A DNA stretch of 64,000 nucleotides, taken from assembly GCA_023402075.1 (NCBI GenBank), contig JAEXCS010000011.1:36112-100111 (forward strand), given 5' to 3'. This DNA is from Bacillota bacterium (GTDB lineage: Bacteria > Bacillota > Clostridia > Oscillospirales > Oscillospiraceae). The notes under the pieces are model-generated. The model was not told the origin of the DNA. It saw nothing but the letters and a program-made list of their open reading frames with translations, and made no database searches. Within the stretch, counting starts at the first letter, position 1. Every line of letters starts with the position of its first letter. Shown here piece after piece: positions 58,554 through 64,000 of the stretch. Made by a program: the position numbers and the translations under genes.

Positions 58554-59507
58554 ATGAAACACACTGGACTTTTGGATATTCATCACCTCTGCGTGCGCTA
58601 TCCGTGCGGCAAAGAAATTCTGCGGGACGTTTCTTTGCACATGCACGAAGGAGAGATCGTCTGTATAATCGGCGAGAGCGGCTGCGGAAAGTCCACTCTT
58701 TTAAACGCAGTGCTGCAGCTTCCGGGACGGGTTCGGATTTCCGCCGGGGAAGTTATATACCGGGGACATCCCCTGCTGCGCTTTACGGAGCGAGAAATGC
58801 GCTTGGTCCGCGGCACGGGGTTGGGAGTGGTGTTTCAGGAACCGGGCGCTTCTTTGGACCCTATTCGGAAAATCCGCGTTCAGTTCTATGAGGCCATGCG
58901 CGCCCACGAGAGAATTTCCCGGAGGGCCGCTGCGGAAAAAGCGGAAGAAATGCTGGGGCGTATGGAGTTCAAAGATCCCCGCCGTGTGCTGGAGAGCTGC
59001 CCCGCGCAGCTCTCCGGCGGAATGAACCAGCGCGTTGCCATCGCGCTGGCCATGGTGCTGAAGCCGGACATTTTGCTGGCCGATGAGCCAACATGTGCAT
59101 TGGATGTAACAGTGCAGGCGCAGATCATCAATGAGCTGATGCGCCTAAGGGATGAATTTGGCACCTGTATCGTGATGATTACCCACGACATGGGCGTCGT
59201 TGCCAAGATGGCCGATAAGGTAGCGGTGATGTATGCCGGACGTGTGGTGGAATACGGATATCGAGAAAGTGTGCTTCGCGCACCCTCCCATCCATACACC
59301 CGTGCGCTGATGGAGGCAATCCCCCGGCTGGACGGAACGTTGCCCAGAGGAATCCCCGGGCAAATGACGGAGACTTTTCCCGCCCAGGGCTGCGCGTTTG
59401 CACCGCGGTGCCCGCATACCCGAAAAGAATGCATTTCAAAGGAGATGCAGCAAATTTCTCTGCACGCAGAACATTGGACGCTTTGTCGGGAAGGGGAGAA
59501 ACCATGA
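58554..59507 (+). CDS. ABC importer ATPase 1 (NikD/DppD-like)
   Basis: 317 residues. Walker A IGESGCGKSTLL (about residues 43-54), Q-loop VVFQEPGASLDPI, signature LSGGMNQRVAIALAMVLKPDILLADEPTCALDVTVQ and H-loop MITHDMGVV. The C-terminal oligo_HPY extension includes RGIPGQMTETFPAQGCAFAPRCPHTRKEC, with the cysteine motif known from Opp/Dpp ATPases. Energises uptake with the second ATPase, whose start overlaps its stop (ATGA). Confidence 0.93.
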   Translation: MKHTGLLDIHHLCVRYPCGKEILRDVSLHMHEGEIVCIIGESGCGKSTLLNAVLQLPGRVRISAGEVIYRGHPLLRFTEREMRLVRGTGLGVVFQEPGASLDPIRKIRVQFYEAMRAHERISRRAAAEKAEEMLGRMEFKDPRRVLESCPAQLSGGMNQRVAIALAMVLKPDILLADEPTCALDVTVQAQIINELMRLRDEFGTCIVMITHDMGVVAKMADKVAVMYAGRVVEYGYRESVLRAPSHPYTRALMEAIPRLDGTLPRGIPGQMTETFPAQGCAFAPRCPHTRKECISKEMQQISLHAEHWTLCREGEKP

Positions 59508-60277
59508 ACATCCATGCATTGGAAGTGTCCTGTATTTCAAAAATATTTCGTCAGGCCAATCTCCTGCCGGTTCAGGCGGTGCGGGACGTTTCCCTGACAG
59601 TGGGTGAACACGAGTGCGTCGGTTTGGTTGGGGAAAGCGGCTGCGGCAAATCCACTCTGGCAAGACTGATTACCCGTCTGGATACGCCGGACAACGGCTC
59701 CATCGTACTATGCGGCGCGGATATTACACGCAGTACGGGGACAGCCCTCAAACAAGCGTACCGCAATATAAAAATGATCTTTCAGGAACCCCGTTCTTCC
59801 TTTGACCCCAGACTGACACTGGGAGAGAGCATTCAGGAAGCACTGAAGCCGTGCCTTCTGTCATCAAGGGCGCGTGCGCAAGAATGTGAATCGATCCTGG
59901 CGGAAGTAGGTCTCAATGCAGGCTTTGCCCACGCGTATCCGCGGGATGTCAGCGGTGGGGAATGTCAGCGTGCGGCAATTGCCCGGGCAATTGTGTCAAA
60001 GCCGCGGCTTCTGATTTGCGACGAAGCTACCAGTGCGCTGGATGTTTCCGTACAGGCGCAGATTTTGCAGTTGCTCCGCAGCCTTGGTACAAAAAACGGC
60101 ATGTCGTTTCTGTTTATTTCCCATGACCTTGCTTTGGTCAGCAGCATCTGTCAGCGGGTATACGTCATGTATGGCGGTGAGATTGTGGAACATGGCGCGA
60201 CCAATCAGATCATCCATGCACCGCAGTCCGATTATACCCGCAGGCTCATCGCATCTGCAATGACCATGGACAACTGA
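59504..60277 (+). CDS. ABC importer ATPase 2 (NikE/DppF-like)
   Basis: 257 residues from the ATG overlapping the previous stop. Walker A VGESGCGKSTLARLI, Q-loop MIFQEPRSSFDPRLTLGESI, signature VSGGECQRAAIARAIVSKPRLLICDEATSALDVSVQ and H-loop FISHDLALVSSI. It lacks the C-terminal oligo_HPY cysteine extension, as NikE-type subunits do. Last gene of the importer. No strong terminator follows: the 231 bp to prfC contain only the prfC promoter and short weak stems. Confidence 0.92.
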   Translation: MNIHALEVSCISKIFRQANLLPVQAVRDVSLTVGEHECVGLVGESGCGKSTLARLITRLDTPDNGSIVLCGADITRSTGTALKQAYRNIKMIFQEPRSSFDPRLTLGESIQEALKPCLLSSRARAQECESILAEVGLNAGFAHAYPRDVSGGECQRAAIARAIVSKPRLLICDEATSALDVSVQAQILQLLRSLGTKNGMSFLFISHDLALVSSICQRVYVMYGGEIVEHGATNQIIHAPQSDYTRRLIASAMTMDN

Positions 60278-60438
60278 AGAATCACGAAGAATAGAGGCCT
60301 TGATTCTGGCTGAGAATACAGGAGAAAGGGAAATACTACAGCTTTAAAGGCTGGTTTTTCCGGGGAAATTGCGGACAACCATGTGTCGGCAAAAATTCAT
60401 CAATCGTTCTTCACATCCCGATTTAATCAGCGCTCCCC

Positions 60439-60467
60439 TTGCAAAGCACCCGGCGATGTGATAAATT
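60439..60467 (+). promoter_or_regulatory. Sigma-A promoter of prfC
   Basis: TTGCAA (60439-60444), 17-bp spacer, TAAATT (60462-60467). prfC starts 41 bp downstream. Confidence 0.55.
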
Positions 60468-60508
60468 AAAAAGGTTCATCAGATTCATAAGAACGAAGGA
60501 GTAACGCC

Positions 60509-62092
60509 ATGTCCGCCCTGAAAGACGAAATCTCCCGGCGCCGCACGTTTGCGATCATTTCGCATCCCGACGCCGGTAAAACCACCCTTACGGAAAAATT
60601 TCTGCTGTACGGCGGCGCCATTGCCCAGGCCGGCGAGGTGAAGGGTAAGCGGGCCAAGGCCGCTACCTCCGACTGGATGGAGATCGAGCGCCAGCGCGGC
60701 ATCTCCGTTACCTCGTCGGTGATGCAGTTTCAGCACGGGGGCTATTGCATCAATATTCTGGATACCCCGGGCCATCAGGATTTTTCCGAGGATACCTACC
60801 GCACGCTGATGGCGGCGGATTCCGCCGTCATGGTCATCGACGGGGCCAAGGGCGTGGAACCGCAGACCCGCAAACTTTTCCGTGTCTGCGCCCTGCGGAA
60901 CATCCCCATTTTCACCTTTATCAACAAGATGGACCGGGAGACGAAGGATCCGCTGGAGCTGTGCGAGGAAGTGGAGCGGGAGCTTGGAATCGACACCTAT
61001 CCGGTCAACTGGCCCATCGGCTGCGGCAGGGAGTTTGCCGGGGTTTACGACCGGGAGAAAAGCCGCATCCTCTTTTTTCAGGGCGAGGGCCACGGAAAAA
61101 AGGCGGAAGCCACCGAGGTGGATTTGGACGACCCCACGGTGGGCGAGCTGATTGGCGAGAAGCGCTGGAACACCCTGCGGGACGAGGTGGAGCTGCTGGG
61201 TGCGGGCCGGGAGTTTGATATGGAGGCCGTCCGGGCCGGAAAGCTCAGCCCCGTGTTTTTCGGGTCTGCGTTGACCAACTTCGGCGTGGAGCCGTTTCTT
61301 GCGGAATTCCTACGCATGACCACTCCGCCTCTGAACCGCACGGCGGACAGCGGCGTGGTAGACGCGTTTTCTCCCGATTTTTCCGCCTTTGTATTTAAAA
61401 TTCAGGCCAACATGAACAAAGCCCACCGGGACCGGCTTGCATTCATGCGCATCTGCTCCGGTAAGTTCGAGCGGGACGCGGAGGTCTATCACATGCAGAC
61501 CGGCAAGAAAATGCGCTTGAGCCAGCCCCAGACCATGATGGCTGCCGAGCGGGAGATTGTGGACGAAGCCTACGCGGGCGACATCATCGGCGTGTTCGAC
61601 CCGGGCATTTTCTCCATCGGGGACACGATTACCGTGCCGGGTAAAAAGTTCAGCTTTTCCGGTATCCCTACTTTTGAGCCGGAGCACTTCATGCGGGTCA
61701 GCCCCAAGGACACCATGAAGCGCAAGCAGTTTATCAAGGGGACGGAGCAGATTGCCCAGGAAGGCGCCATCCAGATTTTCAAGGTTCCCGGCGCGGGCAT
61801 GGAAGAGGTCATCGTGGGCGTGGTGGGCACGCTGCAATTCGACGTGTTCGAGTATCGCATGAGAAACGAATACGGTGTGGAGCTGTATATGTACGGCCTG
61901 CCCTACGAGCATCTGCGCCGCATCTCCGCAAGCCCCGTGGAGGACCCCAAGGAGTTGACGCTGTGCATGGGTGCGGAGGTGCTGGAGGATTTCCGGGGAA
62001 GGCATCTGGTTGCTTTCGGCGGAGAGTGGTCCGTGGGCTTTTTGCTTAAGCATAATCCGGGACTGGAGCTGTCCGAATCCGTTTCTGTGTAA
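60509..62092 (+). CDS. prfC: Peptide chain release factor 3
   Basis: 527 residues, start after gaacgaaggagtaacgcc. Translational GTPase with G1 SHPDAGKTTL, the switch region GKRAKAATSDWMEIERQRGISVTSSVMQF, G3 DTPGHQDF and G4 NKMDRE, then domains II and III (SIGDTITVPGKKFSFSGIPTFEPEHFMRV). RF3 recycles RF1/RF2 from the ribosome after termination. Single gene with its own promoter, followed by a terminator at 62173. Confidence 0.96.
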   Translation: MSALKDEISRRRTFAIISHPDAGKTTLTEKFLLYGGAIAQAGEVKGKRAKAATSDWMEIERQRGISVTSSVMQFQHGGYCINILDTPGHQDFSEDTYRTLMAADSAVMVIDGAKGVEPQTRKLFRVCALRNIPIFTFINKMDRETKDPLELCEEVERELGIDTYPVNWPIGCGREFAGVYDREKSRILFFQGEGHGKKAEATEVDLDDPTVGELIGEKRWNTLRDEVELLGAGREFDMEAVRAGKLSPVFFGSALTNFGVEPFLAEFLRMTTPPLNRTADSGVVDAFSPDFSAFVFKIQANMNKAHRDRLAFMRICSGKFERDAEVYHMQTGKKMRLSQPQTMMAAEREIVDEAYAGDIIGVFDPGIFSIGDTITVPGKKFSFSGIPTFEPEHFMRVSPKDTMKRKQFIKGTEQIAQEGAIQIFKVPGAGMEEVIVGVVGTLQFDVFEYRMRNEYGVELYMYGLPYEHLRRISASPVEDPKELTLCMGAEVLEDFRGRHLVAFGGEWSVGFLLKHNPGLELSESVSV

Positions 62093-62172
62093 GCGGGTCG
62101 ACGGAATCCACTCCGAAGCGCTGCGCCGCAGCCGTGCGGACAGCTTTGCAGCACCATGAAGAAAACAAAAGC

Positions 62173-62205
62173 GGGGAACAGGATTGTTTGATCCTGTTCC
62201 CCTTT
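62173..62205 (+). terminator. Terminator behind prfC
   Basis: ggggaacaggat / atcctgttcccc, perfect 12-bp stem, loop TGTTTG, followed by TTT. Distance from the prfC stop is 80 bp. Confidence 0.85.
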
Positions 62206-62271
62206 GACGTGCCGGCAGAAAACAAGCGGAGTCTACGCCCAAAAAATTTTAAAAATAAATGCAATATATAA

Positions 62272-62300
62272 TTGACATTAAGAAATATATAATATATATT
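62272..62300 (+). promoter_or_regulatory. Sigma-A promoter of the XRE/DUF6773 pair
   Basis: TTGACA (62272-62277), 17-bp spacer of A/T, TATATT (62295-62300), 24 bp before the XRE start codon; a short leader with gaaaggggg as ribosome site. Confidence 0.75.
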
Positions 62301-62323
62301 ATGACTATGAAAGGGGGCATTTC

Positions 62324-62524
62324 ATGAAAAACAAAAGAATGAAAATTGCTCGCATGGAATCTGATATGAAACAAGATGATCTGGCAAAAGCCGTGGGCGT
62401 TACCCGGCAGACCATCGGGCTGATAGAATCGGGGGACTATAATCCCACGCTGAACCTCTGTATTGCCATTTGCAAAGCACTTGGAAAAACACTAAACGAT
62501 TTATTCTGGGAGGAATCAAAATGA
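62324..62524 (+). CDS. Small XRE-family transcriptional regulator
   Basis: 66 residues, essentially one helix-turn-helix: MKIARMESDMKQDDLAKAVGVTRQTIGLIESGDYNPTLNLCIAICKALGKTLNDLFW. This YgzD-type group (TRQTIGLIE-x-G-x-YNPTLxLC) is usually paired with a small membrane protein of unknown role. Here the partner overlaps its stop as ATGA. Probably autoregulates its own operon. Confidence 0.93.
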   Translation: MKNKRMKIARMESDMKQDDLAKAVGVTRQTIGLIESGDYNPTLNLCIAICKALGKTLNDLFWEESK

Positions 62525-63012
62525 AAAGACAAAGGATACAGGACGAACGAGTTGCGGCACAGCGCCGTAAAATAAACAGTGAAGCAAACGGCATTTTGAT
62601 GATGGTGCTTTTGGCATCAATTCTGGTACAGCAATTTTTTCTGAACGCTCCGTTTAAGCAATATGCAGTTGAGGTGATCTGTTTTTTCGGAATTTCATTT
62701 TACATGATTGTCCGGTACATGATGCTCGGCCTTGACTTATACGGCGAAGGAAAGCGGGCCAAAGGCATACTTCTGGTAAACAGCTTGGTGGCCGGAATCG
62801 CAGTAACGGCAATAAACGGTGTCTTGAACTATGCACAATATGCAGAACGCTATGAAGCGGATGGCATAGGTTATTTTATTGCGGTGCTGGTAATTACTTT
62901 TATCAGCGCAACGGTTTCCACGCTTGCTGTGCAGGCATTCTTTGCTTATCTCAATCAGAAAAAACAGGCACAAATTCAAAAGCAGTTGGATGAAGATGAA
63001 AAAGACGAATAG
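62521..63012 (+). CDS. DUF6773-type membrane protein
   Basis: 163 residues from the overlapping ATG. Basic N-terminus (KRQRIQDERVAAQRRKINSEANGILMMVLLASILVQQFF), four membrane segments (about 20-38, 47-66, 83-102, 115-140), and a glutamine/lysine/aspartate-rich tail (KKQAQIQKQLDEDEKDE). Recognised as the membrane partner of YgzD-like XRE regulators in Clostridia. Function unknown. Confidence 0.8.
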   Translation: MKRQRIQDERVAAQRRKINSEANGILMMVLLASILVQQFFLNAPFKQYAVEVICFFGISFYMIVRYMMLGLDLYGEGKRAKGILLVNSLVAGIAVTAINGVLNYAQYAERYEADGIGYFIAVLVITFISATVSTLAVQAFFAYLNQKKQAQIQKQLDEDEKDE

Positions 63013-63117
63013 GAGCGCCTTTTTTCCATGTATTTTGCTGGATGCCGTCTTACAAGTGTGATTCCGGCACGGCCGAGCTACCTGCTTCCAATTTGCTGAA
63101 ATTTTAATTTTCCGGAA

Positions 63118-63165
63118 TAAAATGCGCGGGAGAGACTGAAAAATGTTTCTCCCGCGCATTTTTTG
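63118..63165 (+). terminator. Terminator behind the XRE/membrane protein pair
   Basis: aaatgcgcgggaga / tctcccgcgcattt with a loop of about 14 nt, followed by TTTTG. It lies 105 bp after the stop and 126 bp before selD. Confidence 0.85.
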
Positions 63166-63290
63166 CGCAGTCTTTTCGCGTGTTTCCTGCGCCGCCACCC
63201 GTCCACCATACGTTGACAGCGGACGGGGCGCATGGTATGTTGAGAGCAAACGGGACGGCTTTCTTTGGAAGCCGGGAAAGGGGCGTATCC

Positions 63291-64000
63291 ATGGAAGAAC
63301 AGAATGTCAAGCTGACAAAGCTGGCAAAGTGCGCCGGGTGCGGCGCGAAGGTGGGCGCGGGAGTGCTGAGCCAGCTGCTGGAGGGTATCCGGGTCCACAG
63401 CGACCCCAATCTGCTGGTGGGCTTTGACAAGAGCGACGACGCGTCGGTCTACAAGGTCAGCGACGAGATGGCGCTGGTGCAGACGGTGGACTTTTTCCCG
63501 CCCATCGCGGATGACCCCTATCTTTTTGGGCAGATCGCGGCCACCAACGCCCTGTCCGATGTGTACGCCATGGGCGGAGAGCCGAAGCTGTGCCTGAACA
63601 TTATGGCTGTGCCGGAGTCCATGCCCAAAGAAGCGGTGCACCAAATGCTCCGGGGCGGATATGACAAGGTGTACGAAGCGGGGGCGCTCATCACCGGAGG
63701 ACATAGCATTTTGGACGACGAGCCGAAATATGGCCTGTGCGTCACCGGCTTTGTCCATCCCGACAAGGTGCTTACCAATTCGGGGGCAAAGCCCGGCGAT
63801 GTGCTACTTTTGACCAAGCCCATCGGCATCGGCGTGCTGTCCACGGCGCAGAAGGCGGAAATGCTTTCCTCCGAAGGGGCAGAGCTGATGTACCGACTGA
63901 TGACCACGCTGAACCGCTCCGCGCGGGATGCCATGGTGAAATACCGCGTCCATGCCTGCACGGATATCACCGGCTTTGGCCTGCTGGGCCACGGCTTTGA
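63291..64000 (+). CDS. selD: Selenide, water dikinase, 3' truncated by window end
   Basis: The first 236 residues are visible; the frame is open to the window end. Start ATG after gccgggaaaggggcgtatcc. The N-terminus KLTKLAKCAGCGAKVGAGVL aligns with E. coli SelD, with the catalytic residue as cysteine C17. Further blocks are FDKSDDASVYKVSDEMALVQTVDFFPPIADDPYLFGQIAATNALSDVYAMGGEPKLCLNI-type AIRS sequence and ITGGHSILDDEPKYGLCVTGFVHPDK. Makes selenophosphate from selenide and ATP for selenocysteine and/or selenouridine. Neither selA/selB nor a selenoprotein is in this window; they may follow to the right. Confidence 0.95.
   Translation, partial: MEEQNVKLTKLAKCAGCGAKVGAGVLSQLLEGIRVHSDPNLLVGFDKSDDASVYKVSDEMALVQTVDFFPPIADDPYLFGQIAATNALSDVYAMGGEPKLCLNIMAVPESMPKEAVHQMLRGGYDKVYEAGALITGGHSILDDEPKYGLCVTGFVHPDKVLTNSGAKPGDVLLLTKPIGIGVLSTAQKAEMLSSEGAELMYRLMTTLNRSARDAMVKYRVHACTDITGFGLLGHGF

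Overview
The window is chromosomal DNA from a G+C-rich Firmicute, most likely a gut member of the Oscillospiraceae or relatives (inference from ireB, the pheST T-box, nrdR, a ydcC-alr-mazF block, a clostridial-type contractile phage operon and the general protein flavour). No rRNA, tRNA, IS element or CRISPR array was seen.

Layout. (1) 1-4.3 kb: the end of an operon for antiporter-like, proton-pumping membrane subunits (complex I/Mrp type), closed by a strong terminator. (2) 4.45-18.8 kb: one uninterrupted rightward phage-structural operon: terminase, portal, protease, capsid, connectors, contractile sheath and tube, baseplate, holins and endolysin. Integrase, replication genes and tail fibres are absent, and a 184-residue protein sits where a large tape measure is expected. 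It looks like a domesticated, PBSX- or GTA-like particle. A small repressor gene with a divergent promoter pair follows. (3) 19.2-31.6 kb: housekeeping genes: superoxide dismutase, ireB, pheT-pheS behind a T-box, lipoproteins, nnrD, alr, mazF and nrdR. (4) 31.8-60.3 kb: an accessory, visibly less G+C-rich metabolic island. (5) 60.5-64 kb: prfC, a small XRE regulator with a membrane protein, and the start of selD.

The island is the most interesting part. It contains two complete tripartite tricarboxylate transporters (TctABC). Each lies beside its own PrpR_N-type sigma-54 activator, and I found a well-matched -24/-12 promoter in front of each. The first transporter operon begins with a PdxA2-like dehydrogenase. 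The second ends with an amidohydrolase. Between them is an operon of a LarA-superfamily nickel-pincer isomerase and a split UxaA/SuyAB-type lyase, preceded by a structured leader RNA. To the right follow larE, larB and a single-frame larC with 24 histidines in a 45-residue stretch (the nickel-pincer cofactor pathway), a tandem-fused double methyltransferase, and a five-gene nickel/peptide-type ABC importer.

Reading the island as one system (inference): carboxylates enter through the TTT transporters; the nickel-pincer enzyme inverts a 2-hydroxyacid centre; the lyase removes water (or sulfite); LarB/LarE/LarC make the cofactor; and the ABC importer supplies nickel, perhaps as a chelate made by the methyltransferase. 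The substrate cannot be read from sequence alone.
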